64,000 bases of DNA from Allodiplogaster sudhausi (Eukaryota > Nematoda > Chromadorea > Rhabditida > Diplogasteridae), in assembly GCA_945643635.1 (NCBI GenBank), contig CALZFC010000013.1, forward strand, positions 38,501-102,500, written 5' to 3'. Below are positions 48,901-59,667 of the stretch, one piece after another (within the stretch, counting starts at the first letter, position 1; the number at the start of each line of letters is the position of its first letter). Position numbers and translations under genes: made by a program. The notes under the pieces were generated by a model. The model saw nothing but the letters and a program-made list of their open reading frames with translations. It was not told the DNA's origin and searched no databases.

Positions 48901-49324
48901 TTCTGTATTTTTATTATTGTAAAATCTTTTTAGTAAAAAAATATTATATTATCTTGAGATAGATAAAGTTCTTTGTGAAAAGACAAGATGTAAAATAGAT
49001 ATTACTATAGCTAGTATATTATTGGCTGGTTTGTTGCGGCTAACCGGGGGAAGCGGACTCTTTCTTCTCCTTCTGCTCTGCTGCTGCTCGTTGTCTGGCA
49101 GAGCGGCGGAGGCCGATCGCAAAGTCCGAGTTCTCAGCGGGCGGCGGCGGCTTCACCGCCTTCTTGGACGGGGCCGTCTCCTTCTCCCGCCTCTTCTTCA
49201 TTTTCGGCGACGAAGGCGTGGTTGAGGCTGCTGCTTTCTGCTCCTCCGTCTTCTCCATGTTCTTCTCGCTCTCCACGCCTTCTAGAGTCGGCGTCGTTTG
49301 ACTCACGACTGAGCGGGTACGCAT
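36289..49324 (-). CDS. Lysine-rich/acidic protein gene, one exon split by a CMC transposon
   Basis: Exon 1 (49045-49324) starts MRTRSVVSQTTPTLEG and is basic (KMKKRREKETAPSKKAV). Exon 2 is 48750-48790 plus 40072-40238, interrupted by the element 40239-48749. With one GG copy removed the frame runs straight from KRKAP into VQKKEKEKEKATPAA. Later exons, in coding order: 39616-39780 (GYLNCALLYSRRLVE), ~39540-39596 (EERISHLGTEEKIAAMAG), ~39207-39290 (SSALEEADFHLAAS), ~39138-39160, ~38835-38951 (FALSTRDKLPSDAESQ), ~38480-38590 (KEKGKQKKNEKKTAAGK), ~38076-38245 (very acidic, Glu runs), ~37170-37370 (Ser/Pro-rich) and 36289-36429 (PPPRDAPPPRQAPP, ending THDSWDD). Composition suggests a nuclear or chromatin protein. 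No family was recognised, and joins after exon 3 are tentative. Confidence 0.5.
36900..37110. repeat. GA tract with duplicated unit and a strong hairpin
   Basis: (GA)n at 36908-36952 is followed by two copies of GCGATATACAGCGAGAGAGA. From about 37018 to 37105, GAGAGCGTTTGGGCGGTGTT and AACACTGCCCAAACGCTC form a long near-perfect stem around 37055. It lies in an intron of the minus-strand gene. Confidence 0.7.
37566..38016. mobile_element. C-rich MITE with TA target duplication
   Basis: 451 bp between TA dinucleotides (37564-37565 and 38017-38018). Ends are CCGCATTTTCTCTATTAGTA at left and TACTAATAGAGAAAATACGG at right. Subterminal DNA is runs of C interspersed with TAATAG(A/T)AC. The centre carries the ~90-bp repeat also found at 33342-33433. 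It sits in an intron of the minus-strand gene. Confidence 0.85.
40239..40410. repeat. Left terminal and subterminal repeats of the CMC element
   Basis: TIR 40239-40258 followed by repeated AAATGTGAC, AATTGTGAC and TGTCACATTTT motifs in both orientations. Confidence 0.8.
41457..45553 (+). CDS. CMC/EnSpm-like transposase with C2H2 zinc fingers
   Basis: Exons: ~41457-41548, 42053-42117, 43111-43288, 43355-43929, 43984-44216, 44271-44343, 44426-45163, 45282-45438 and 45486-45553, phases consistent from the second on. Residues come in this order: zinc fingers (KPFRCDICSK; MRCPADVCEEEL...HLKRHCQQSH; YHCRFCSSEFGRFQ), a long acidic stretch (ELEEEDDENDDSEALEADD), then the catalytic region. This shows PIVVYLDDVCPGSGL (first Asp), YPWLHSVLGDNLALN (second Asp), FPCRHCLTNYRDFG (Cys pair) and DIAHDLYEGESCRLLG, followed by helices. 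The order YLDD...GDNL...CxxC...HDLYEG is that of animal EnSpm-like transposases. The 5' start was not found. The Ser/Thr-rich eighth exon could instead end the protein. Confidence 0.8.
45600..47973 (+). CDS. Second protein of the CMC element (helical C-terminal domain)
   Basis: Coding-like exons follow on the plus strand: ~45606-45700 (DFSSLDTSSSLGVTVGQ), ~45835-46035 (FYHRLNQRLLKCSFEKLL; GRCLLTRRIADFLLTYAD), ~46268-46459, 46945-47110 (IVDDFIASKCASAGDF), ~47540-47645 and 47789-47973. The last is VSGDLAHALLSYLACFWLFD, LEYPHEVKQELSLLANLLG, ending AIMAE and TAG. That last exon resembles the LNLEYPxxLKYTFExIQ region found in animal proteins that commonly accompany such elements. Whether this is a separate gene or the tail of the transposase transcript is not settled. 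Several exons end in stops shortly after plausible donors, so the join list is incomplete. Confidence 0.5.
48510..48749. repeat. Right terminal and subterminal repeats of the CMC element
   Basis: At least ten TTGTGACA/TGTCACA-type motifs in both orientations precede the TIR at 48730-48749. Confidence 0.8.
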
Positions 49325-49385
49325 CCAACTGTACAACAACAACAACTATTCCATCATTTTCGAAATTTAACCAGTAAAGGGGGAA

Positions 49386-49565
49386 AAAGGGTGGTCCGAA
49401 CTGGAGTACCCACCAAATTTTTGAGACATAAAAATTTACATTTCTAACTAACCCACTCTATTTTCTTCGAAAAAAAAAATACAGTTTTGGCACACCCACC
49501 CTATTTTTCGAGGTCTTCTGAAGTCTTGCCCACACACTTTCGTTGGACCCTCGGACCACCCTTTT
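49386..49565. mobile_element. Small MITE with AAAGGGTGGTCCG ends, copy 1
   Basis: About 180 bp with ends AAAGGGTGGTCCG and CGGACCACCCTTTT. The interior (TTTTTGAGACATAAAAATT, TCTTCGAAAAAAAA) is shared with 51913-52085. Non-coding. Confidence 0.7.
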
Positions 49566-49611
49566 ATTAAATGTGACAAATGGCGGTATTGATTGAATGA
49601 TTGCTGATATA

Positions 49612-49946
49612 CAGTCCCGCCCAGGATCTTGGTACCAAGGAGGGGTCGGACGTTATCAATGATACAATCTCTATTTTTATTATTTGGGGATATGGGTAGA
49701 GACAAAATAATGGTACAGGAGAAATTTTATTGAAAAATATAAGAAATGCAATTTTTTATAAGGGAAAAATAACTTCTTATCAAGTGATAAGAAATTAGCG
49801 ATTTTTTAACAGTAACATCAGTTTTCTAAAAGCAAACTAACGTACCATTTAAAATATTTTACTCTTTCCTAGGAAAATAGTTATTACCGAGAATGCATTT
49901 GGACCCCTCCGACCCCTCCTTGGTACCAAGATCCTGGGCGGGACTG
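49612..49946. mobile_element. Tc1/mariner-type MITE, copy 2
   Basis: TA-flanked, 335 bp, ends CAGTCCCGCCCAGGATCTTG and CCTGGGCGGGACTG. An internally shortened relative of 21658-22200 with the shared core GGGTAGAGACAAAATAATGG. Confidence 0.88.
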
Positions 49947-49966
49947 TATGTACAAAATATCATTAA

Positions 49967-50192
49967 ATATAATCTCGGTTTGTTAGACATAAAAATACTA
50001 AATAAAAAGAAAAGAATGAAGTTGCTAGGATAGCCAGTTGAAATAGAAATACTGAGGAAGGGAAGTTGGTGGCCTATCCTAGCAACCAGAATGCCACGTA
50101 AAAATGGAGCGAAATACAGAATTAGAAAATCGAAAAGAAGAGAGAAACGAAAAGTAGAGGGTACTGCGATTAGAGTTAGACTCTGAGATGCT
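49967..50192. repeat. 226-bp duplicated segment, copy 1
   Basis: Nearly identical to 54481-54703. Contains GTTGCTAGGATAG and, 50 bp on, CTATCCTAGCAAC, which form a hairpin. Confidence 0.85.
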
Positions 50193-50419
50193 AAGGTACA
50201 TACATCCTCGATCCCTACATACTTCAGCCGAGAACAGCCATTGACTCGGGTTTTGGAAATAGAGGCTAATTACAAAAACGTGAATGATAATTACCTGTCA
50301 ACCTAGCCTTTGCGGGACTAAAATAGCAAATGTAATTATCTCGAGTTCTAATGTAATTAGCTCGAGATCCAGCATAATTAGCCTGACTTCCTAGGCTAAT
50401 TACCTGGCACTTTTTCTTA

Positions 50420-50423
50420 CTAA

Positions 50424-50457
<34 letters not shown>
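50420..50457. repeat. (CA)n microsatellite
   Basis: Pure CA repeats, then a gene-free stretch up to the polyubiquitin-like gene. 50700-50940 is a higher-order GA repeat (GAGAGTGAGTGAAAGAGAGA units) and 51375-51570 is another GA tract. Confidence 0.85.
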
Positions 50458-50459
<2 letters not shown>

Positions 50460-50824
50460 TTTCAACGAAATATTTCAATTAACGTGTTTAGCGCATGAAA
50501 TCTTACCCTGTTTTAAGATCTAAAATGACGGCTACGATTTCGCAGTCGCCCCCTATGCAGTGGAATCGCGCAATTTTTACATCATTTCTCTTCAGGACCC
50601 TAACACAACCCAAGCCTCTTCAGGATCCCACCATGACACTCATCTCGCTCCCTTTTCAGGATAACATCTTTCATATGACGCCGAGGGCTAATGTCAGCAG
50701 AGAGAGAGAGAGAGTGAAAGAGAGAGAGGAGAATGAGAGAGAGAGAGAGAAGAGAGAGTGAGTGAAAGAGAGAGAGAGAGGAGAGAGAGAGAAAGAGAGA
50801 GTGAGTGAAAGAGAGAGAGAGGAG

Positions 50825-50863
<39 letters not shown>

Positions 50864-51447
50864 AGAGTGAGTGAAAGAGAGAGAGAGAGGAGAGAGAGAG
50901 AGAAAAAGAGAGAGTGAGTGAAAGAGAGAGAGGAGAGAGACCTTTCCAGGATCCCTACCGTAACCCAAGTCATCTTCGGTATTCCTACCGTAACCCGTCC
51001 CCCTCCCGTTCAGTACCCTTACCGTAGTCCCATGTCCTTTGCCAATCAAAGTTGATTCCACTATAATTCACTTAAATTGATTCCTCAACAGTCATATTTC
51101 CTTGCATCGTATGACTTTCTACTTTCTTCACATGATCTTTACTTCTCCAGGTAAACGTGCAAATTAGTAAATGTGCAAATCAGCGCATATGTAAATGACG
51201 AAATAATCTAAATAGTAAATGCACAGGTCGAGGAGGGATTCACCTGGTTGGAATTAATGGGGAGAAAATGTTACAGTAAAAATAAATTAATCCAAAAGGA
51301 TGGTTCAGTCAGTAGGAAAAAAATGGCCTCAAGGCCGGAGCAGAAGACATAGAAATAGAGGGGACAAGAAGGAGGGAGAGAGAGAGAGAGTGAGAGAGAG
51401 AGAGAGAAAGAGAGAGGGAGAGAGAGTGGGAGAGACATTGATAGAGA

Positions 51448-51488
<41 letters not shown>

Positions 51489-51592
51489 GGAGAGTGAGAG
51501 AGAAAGACAGAGAGAGAGCGAGAGAGAAGACAGAGAGAGAGAGAAAGCGAGAGAGAGGGAGAGAGAGAGAAAAGGGATTCTTCATGGGTCAC

Positions 51593-53396
51593 TCAGCAGA
51601 GATGAAGAGTTGACTCCTTCTGGATGTTATAATCCGCGAGGGTGCGGCCGTTCTCCAGATTCTTGCCTGAACCGACTGAATTAATAAACATTGTTATTTT
51701 TAAATTATAACATAAAAATTTAATATTTTATTTAAGCAGCTTATATTTTCGTTATGAAGGCGAGACCTGAAAACCCTTTCCTTGATGTGTCATTTTAAAA
51801 GAATATCTCTAAAATTTCCAATAACTATTTTCTTCGGCTGAATTTTTCTTTTTATCCGTGGAAACTATCAGACATATGACATAATTCCTGTAATGAAACG
51901 AACCCAGGGAATAAAAGGGGGGTCCGCACCGGGCTACCCACGCAACTTTTGAGACCCGAAAATTCAAATTTTGGCATAACCACTTTTTTTTACGAAAAAA
52001 ATAAATTTTTGGCTTGACCACCCATTTTTGAGGCCTTCGAAGATCTTACCCACCCACTTTTGTGGGACTCTCGGACCACCCTTTTCTCTCTGAACGAACC
52101 AGCATAACTGAGGCGCTGTCGACCGGGCTGGATGCCCTCCTTGTCCTGTATCTTGGTCTTGACATTCTCGACGGTGTCAGTGGCCTCGACGTCGAGAGCG
52201 ATGTTCTTGCCGGTGAAGCTGTTTCTCACGAAGATCTGCATTCCACGGCGAGTAGACTCATTGAGGACGCGACCATTCTCCAGCGGCTTGCCTGAAAAGA
52301 GTGAAGTAAAAGCGATTTGACTATATTTAATCACAGTTTAAACAAAACAAGCTAAGGCCAAAGTTGTACTTTCAAATGGTAATATTACATTGAAATGGTA
52401 ATTCAAATGGTAATATTAGTAATATACCCACTGTAAATGGGCGTTCTTTTACTTTAATATTCTTTAACTCTAATAAAGAAGTTGACCATGAAACTCACCA
52501 GCAAAGCTCATCGTCAGGCGCTGCTGGTCGGGCGGGATGCCCTTCTTGCCCTGGATCTTGACCTTGACAGTCTCGAAGTGGTTCTCGACCTCTAGAGTGA
52601 TGGTCTTGCCAGTGACAGTCTTCACGAAGATCTGCATTCCACCGCCAGTAGACTCGCCGAGAGGGCGGCCATTCTCCAGCTGGTTACCTGAAAAGATTGA
52701 GGTAATAGCGATTAGATTACATTTAAACACAGTTTAATAACATATAAAAAGTTGTACGTTTTATTTGCGCAGCTTATATATTCGTTATAAAGGCGAGAAG
52801 TGATGACCCCATAAGAGATGTATCATTTTCAGAAGAATATCTCAACAAGTCTCACCAAATTCTTAGGCTAAATTTTCCCGTTAAACAACCAGTCAACACA
52901 GGAAAGAAACCAGTCAACACAGGAAAGAAACCAGTCAACACAGGAAAGAAACCAGTCAACACAGGAAAGAAACCAGTCAACACAGGAAAGAAACCACTCA
53001 ACTCAGGAAAGCAAGCCGGTTATGGCGTCCGCAGGCAAAAGATATATTAAAGCCAAACAAGCAAAACGTGTTACATTCATACCTTAATGTTAATTCCCCT
53101 CTTGAGAATTGAGGTTCTTTAACTCTGGTTTTTCAGAATGACCCTTATTAGGTTGGAGTCGAACCTAATCGCAGCGATCTTAGAAACTAATCTTCACAAA
53201 TCAGGCTCAACAAAATCATAATTAGGCTCGGAATCCTAAAGAATGCCCACTCACCAGTGGAGATACGGCGCTGCTGGTCGGGCGGCGTGCCCTCCTTGTC
53301 CAGGATCTTGACCTTGACGTCCTCGATATGGTCCTCCTCCGTCTCCACCTCGAAAGTGATGCTCTTGCCGGGGAGGGTCGTCACGGAGTTTTTCAT
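51593..53396 (-). CDS. Divergent polyubiquitin-like protein
   Basis: Exons 53255-53396, 52499-52687, 52100-52291 and 51593-51666 give 597 nt, 198 residues, in phase. Three ubiquitin-like units follow one another: [18 protein letters not shown]..., [18 protein letters not shown]..., [19 protein letters not shown].... All introns fall after the codon for Ala46/Gly47. The two internal junctions lack ubiquitin residues ~58-63 and ~67-74: exons 2 and 3 read [16 protein letters not shown] and [16 protein letters not shown]. Only the last unit keeps [10 protein letters not shown], and it ends LHLC before TGA, with no Gly-Gly. Each unit therefore lacks the normal tail, so processing into conjugatable ubiquitin is unlikely. 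An upstream in-frame stretch from an acceptor near 53440 may add a 5' exon. Could be a decayed polyubiquitin gene, but no frameshift or stop is present. Confidence 0.82.
51913..52085. mobile_element. Small MITE with GGTCCG ends, copy 2
   Basis: About 173 bp, relative of 49386-49565, in the last intron of the polyubiquitin-like gene and ending 15 bp from exon 3 (52100). Confidence 0.65.
52887..53013. repeat. 21-bp minisatellite, six units
   Basis: CCAGTCAACACAGGAAAGAA(A) repeated five times with a sixth diverged unit, in the first intron of the polyubiquitin-like gene. Confidence 0.92.
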
Positions 53397-53521
53397 GGCG
53401 TTAGTGTAGCAGTCAATAACAGAGAGCGAGCACGAAAACTGCAAGATGAAAACTGAATTAGACATGTTCATGTTTTTTTTACAAACTATAATAACAAGCA
53501 CGAATAGCAATAGTACCTAGT

Positions 53522-53804
53522 CTTCATAGCATTAATTGACTTTGATGGCAAGAATTCTTTGAACTGGCGCATCTTAAAAAAAACAACTAATTATACGCGA
53601 GAAAGGTATAAAAATAGTATAATCGTATAAAAATGAAAATCAGGCGAGCATCCGAGACGAACAACTTCATAGCATTAATTGACTTTGATGGCAAGAATTC
53701 TTTGAACTGGCGCATCTTAAAAAAAAACAACTAATTATACGCGAGAAAGGTATAAAAATCGTATAATCGTATAAAAATGAAAATCAGGCGAGCATCCGAG
53801 ACGG
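53522..53804. repeat. ~143-bp tandem duplication
   Basis: Two near-identical units beginning CTTCATAGCATTAATTGACT (53522 and 53665), upstream of the polyubiquitin-like gene on its strand. Differences are a few indels. Confidence 0.9.
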
Positions 53805-54388
53805 AAACTGCGCCCTCTTATTTTCTACATTGTACTAAATATGTCACAACGTTTTCAGCGCACTAAAAATGCACATTTCAACGGAGTATTTCTAATAACT
53901 ATCTAATTTCGCGCTTTAAATCTTACCGTTGTTTTTCTTCTTCGAGATCTACATTAACTTCTACTATTTCGGACTCACACAGTGGAATCACAATTGTTTT
54001 GCATCCTTTTAAAATGCCGTCTTATTTTGCAAACATGATGAAGCAGTTTTATTTGATGTACAAAACAGCAACAGCTTTTTGTGATAGTGTTTTAATGGGA
54101 AATAAAATAAAATAAATTAAAAAAATATAAAATATATTAACGTTTGTATGAACGTTGTAAAATATATTTCTTGTTCAGCAAACAAAATGTTTATTATATA
54201 CACATCGCTTACAAGTAAGTCGAATGGATTTACATCACAAAAAATGACAATTGAAACCGACAGACTAAAGTGGAGAACCTAAGCCATGGTCAGGTTCAGC
54301 GTAAACAGTAAGTTCTTAAAAACATGGGAAATGCCATGACCTTTAAAGTATTGTAGAGTTGGTCCCATTTAGATTTAAGCCGTTAACT

Positions 54389-54785
54389 GCTTAAACAACA
54401 TGGTAAATACAATATAAAAAAAAGTCTAAGATAAAAATTTATGTACCACATAGGTTACACTAAAGCTTGGGAGGAGAGGAATATAATCTCGGTTTGTTAG
54501 ACATAAAAGTACTAAATAAAAAGAAAAGGATGAAGTTGCTAGGATAGCCAGTTGAAATAGAAATACTGAGGAAGGGAAGTTGGTGGCCTATCCTAGCAAC
54601 CAGAATGCCACGTAAAAATGGAGCGAAATACAGAATTAGAAAATCGAAAAGAAGAGAGAAACGAAAAGTAGAGGGTACTGCGATTAGAGTTAGACTCTGA
54701 GATGCTTAAACAACATGGTAAATGCATATAAAAAAGTCTAAGATAAAAATTTATGTACCACATAGGTTACACTAAAGCTTGGGAG
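54389..54785. repeat. Copied segment inserted between ~83-bp direct duplications
   Basis: 54389-54473 and 54704-54785 are direct copies (TTAAACAACATGGTAAAT...CTAAAGCTTGGGAG). Between them 54481-54703 is the second copy of the 49967-50192 segment. Confidence 0.88.
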
Positions 54786-54809
54786 TGACTAATCGATGGA
54801 CCTTTATCC

Positions 54810-55261
54810 TTAACCCCCCCTCTGCTCGAGTATCTTGAGCAGCTCGTACGGGCGGCCCTCATGGAATACGTCGGATGACTTCATCTCCTTGTTGATCGAC
54901 TGGCTCCTTTAATGAAAAGGATTACAACAGAAATAACTCTCCCAATTTTATTAACGTACAATATCTTTTTGCAAGAAAATTTTTTTAATGCTTATTCTAT
55001 TTTATTAATTAATTCATATATCAAATAATGATGTGACAACATATAGACTTAAGTAAACTATACCTTGATCTTTTAAAATTAAGTGGTACACTGCAACCCT
55101 CCATCGTCCTCATTTACCTCCCTCTCTTTCCTTCACTCTCTCACTCTCTCTTTTTTTTCTCTCTCTCCCTCACCCTCTTCTCTCTCTCTCTCTTTCTTTT
55201 TTCTCTCTCTCCCTCCCCCTCGCTCTCTTCTCTCTTTCTTTTTTCTCTATCTCCCTCCCCC

Positions 55262-55309
<48 letters not shown>

Positions 55310-56414
55310 TCCCTCTACTCTCTCATTCTTCTATCTTACCTCTGCGGAAACTACTTGGTGGCAGGCATCCAATTGAAGGGGGATGGCTTGGCAGGATCAC
55401 CGTTAGGATTACTGAAAGCATGCGCATATCGAGAAATCAAAAACAATATACTAAAACCCGTGTTCATCCGGCTCGTGCTATCTCTCTACCACTAGGCCAA
55501 TCTATCCCTATTTCAACCACTATAGTGCAAACAGCGGGAGGGAGTCGAACTCTGGTCCACCGATCTCGTGCTATCACTCTACCATTAGGCCACCTACTTA
55601 CCCGTATTTCGCAAAATTGCTCCACAACGTCGTGACGCAGTCCATCATCTCGTAGTCTTGGTCGTCGAATGCGTAGTCGTAGTGGATATACGCGAGTTCG
55701 GTGCAGTGAGTGGCGGCTGTGAGGATTATTATTATTATTTTATTTATTTTTTAAATGATTTTTTATTACAATTATATAATAAAAATAATAAAAGTAGTTT
55801 TTATTCTTGTTTATTTACCCCCTGAATGGATCAGCAGGAGCTCGAAAAAGGACTTTTCCTTGTTATTTACCCCTTAATGGCAAAACTATGAGCAACAAAA
55901 ACATTGTTATTACGTTAAAATCAATAAAAAATACAAGCACTTTTTTCTTAGTTATTTACACTTGAATGGGCAAAATGGGTTCGAAAACAAAAGTGCTTTT
56001 CTTCCTTTATTTACCCATGAACACTTGAATGGTATAAGGAAATTTATTATTATTATTTTAATAGCAAATAAAATATTAAAGTGCTTTTCCTTGTTTTATT
56101 TACCTTTGAATGGAAGGAGGCCACCGAGGAGTGGGCCCCAACTCGCGGGGTTGAAGTAGTCGAAAGAGTACAGGAAGATCGGGCACTCCTCGCCCGCCTC
56201 CAGCCAATCCAGCACGTACTTTTGTGTGCCGAGCAGAAGGAAGCCGTCCGAGTACACCTGGAAATGGTATTCTCGCTCTCTCGTTCTCTCCACTCTCTCT
56301 CTCGTTCTCTCCTCTCTCTCTATCTCTTCCTTCTCTCTTTATCGCTTTCTTCTCTCTCTCCCCTTCATCTCTCTCTCTTTCTCTCCCCCCTCTCTCTCTC
56401 ACACTCTCTCTCAT

Positions 56415-56476
<62 letters not shown>

Positions 56477-57459
56477 TCACTGGCCTTTGCAATGGCCTTC
56501 TTGATGGCTTCCTTGTCATCGCCATCCTTGAGCAGCCTTTTCGGCATCTTCTCTCGGTGCAGCTTGAAGTCTTTGACCTGTAAAAGTAATAAATTTTGTT
56601 TATCTTTTTTTTTATTATTATTATAATAATATCACTTATATTGCTAATATCTTTAAATAAATAAGTAAATAATCATCACCATTATGAAAGTCGTCGAATA
56701 AATAACTTTGAAAGTAGAAGAGACAAAGAAGAAAAGAACAAAAAATAAATTTTTTCCAACCGTCTCCGGAATGAATTTCGCAATGCACTCTTCCAGACGA
56801 TTTACCGTGTAAGTGCGCTCCATCATCACTAAAAAGATCTAGCTTAATAAAAAAATATCTTAATTCATCCAATGCTCTCTAACACTATCAAACACTATCG
56901 CGCTCTCTCTCTCTCTCTATGCATTGCACGTGGTCCGAACTGCGTGCACTCGCGCACTTCCTTCCATGGCTCGGGCGGTTCGGGCTTCTGCTATTAATTA
57001 ACTTAATAATTAATTAATGTAATTAAAATTTTGTAAATATATAAATTCCGCCTTTATTAAATAATATTAAATTTTTTTTAAATATATTTTCTGCTTTTAA
57101 TAATTAATTGGATAAAACAATACTGTGAATTCAAATGATATTTTAGAATTAAATTCAATACTATTATGTTGATATAAAAATTTTTTATTCGTATGTGACA
57201 TTTACCATGTGATACACTTTTGTACTGTAAATATAAATTAAAGTAAAATAAAAGTATAAAATTAAATACTTACACGAAAGCGCAAGTGGCCGACCGGCGG
57301 TGTCGCGAACGGAATGCCCTTAAAAATTAAGGTTGTGAATTTACTTTGATCTGCTTATTCAATTTTTTTTTTCTGATAGTCATATCGATTATATGCAACA
57401 TAACATTAATGTTCTGGGAAATCTATTATGCGAGAAATAGAGAGCGAGAGTGAGAGGGC

Positions 57460-57497
<38 letters not shown>

Positions 57498-57902
57498 GAG
57501 ATAAAGAGAAGCAGAGAAAGAGTAGAAGAGACAAAGAAGAAAAGAACAAAAAACAAATTTTTTCCAACCGTCTCCGGAATAAATTTCGCAATGCACTCTT
57601 CCAGACGATTTACCGTGTAAGTGCGCTCCATCATCACTAAAAAGATCTAGCTTAATAAAAAAATATCTTAATTCATCCAATGCTCTCTAACACTATCAAA
57701 CATAATATGTATAGTACAGGCTCCTTGTCTCTCTCTCTCTCTCTCTCTCTCCCTCAGTCCGTCTCTCTCCCTCTCTCTATCTGTCCGTCTTTCAATCTCT
57801 CTCCCTCCCACCCTCTCTCTCTCTCTCTCCCTCTCTCTCTCTCCCTCAGTCCGTCTCTCTCCCTCTCTCTATCTGTCCGTCTTTCAATCTCTCTCCCTCC
57901 CA

Positions 57903-57939
<37 letters not shown>

Positions 57940-59628
57940 TAACTGACTCAGCATAAGTCCCTCATACTCGCAGCATCCCACCATGCGTGGTTTGCCCACT
58001 GCCTGCTTCCTCAGCTCTTCGAGTGGCGCTGGCAAGAAGACGCCGTCGAGTCGGGGGCCGATCTCTGCCTGAAATACAATTCATTTTCATTTTCATTTAT
58101 TTTATTTATGTTTACTCGCAAAATTGCACCTCCACGTATCAATAAGGTATGCGTAAATAAAGTATAAGTATAAATTAAAGAAATAAAAAAAACGAGTAAA
58201 TGTAAGGAAAAAAGTATAAAAGCTTACTTATTTTTTAAATAAAAAAATATAATATATAAATTAAACACAAACAAGTAAATAAGTAGACAAGTAAATATAA
58301 TATAATATTTTAAGAAAATAATAAAAATAGCTAATAAGAGTAAATAGTTGGAGAGAACATAAAATTAAATACAAATAATAATAAAAAATAAATAAATAGT
58401 TGAAGAAATAAAAAAAAATCAAATAAAAAAACATAAAATAGCGAATAAATAAATACAACTCAACCCTCATCTTCTCCAACATGCTCGGGTCGATCATGTT
58501 AGTTGCAAAGACCGCGGCGTCAACTGTGCGGAGTCGATCCATAAGCTTTTGGGAATTGTAGTAAATAATAAATAATTATTAAATACACTATTTTGATACA
58601 TTGTTCGGAAAACACACACACAATTTTGTTGAGACATTCTTTGGATTGTACTCCATTTTGTACAGTGTTCGATAAAAAATTATTTTTCTAGTTTTGCAAA
58701 ATAAACTTTTTTATTATTAAAGTATGATGCCAAAGCTTGTGAATAAAGAAAAGAAGTCTAGAACGGTTACGAAAAAAAGGAGGTATATTGATACTTCTTT
58801 TCTCGCAAATATTAATTTTATCAACTTATATAAGTAAGTACCTCCTTGGTGGGGCCCGCGGTGTCGATGCCGAGTTTCTTGACGGCGTAAGTACGGCAAG
58901 TCTGAAAAAGGAGAGATAAAGAGAGAGAGAGAGAGAGAAACAGAGAGAGGCAGAGAGAGAGAAAGACAGAGAGAGAAAGACAGAGAAATAGAGAGAGAGG
59001 AGAGATGGAAAGAGGAATTGAGAAAAAGAGAAAAGACACACTTCGACAGCATCCGGATCGAGTGCCCATGAGCAGCTCGCATTGCCTGCCATCGGGATCA
59101 CCTTGTGGAACAAGTCTGCAAAAGGTTGTGGTGGAGAAAGTTGACGAAAAACTCATTGTTATATCTCTCGTAACATTCCTCCTTACAATTAGTGCTAGAG
59201 TGACATATTTGCCTTGCCAGGGTAGACAATTTACAAAAATTCTCCTTTTTATGCCTATTTTTGATGTTCTAATGCAACTTCTTGATATTGACAAAATTGT
59301 TCTACCCAACAGGACAAAAAACTATTTCGTCATAACAATCTATTGTTCGTCCAGGGAAGACAATTATGTTCTTCGCTTACCGCAAAATTGTTCTACCCAG
59401 GGTGACAATCCACTATGTCCTCCTCATAATAGTTCGCCCAGGCAAGACAATTCGCCGTCTAACCCATCGAGTGCGTACTGATGGAGAGCAGATCGACCGA
59501 GGCGCCTCCGGCACTCTGGCCAAAGAGCGTGATGTTCGTGACGTCACCGCCAAAGGCGGCGCCGTTATCGCGCACCCAACTAAAAATTATTTAGAAACAT
59601 ATTTAGAAATAATTTTAAGCTTTTTAAA

Positions 59629-59667
<39 letters not shown>

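Noticed and set aside
55515..55607. A functional tRNA gene at the SINE head
   Set aside because: Boxes A and B are good, but the acceptor stem and anticodon arm do not fold and a second head lies in tandem.
57274..57318. A second, independent esterase gene starting at the copied exons 2-3
   Set aside because: The copied exon 3 is truncated and no exon 4 follows; the block is an insertion inside the single esterase gene.
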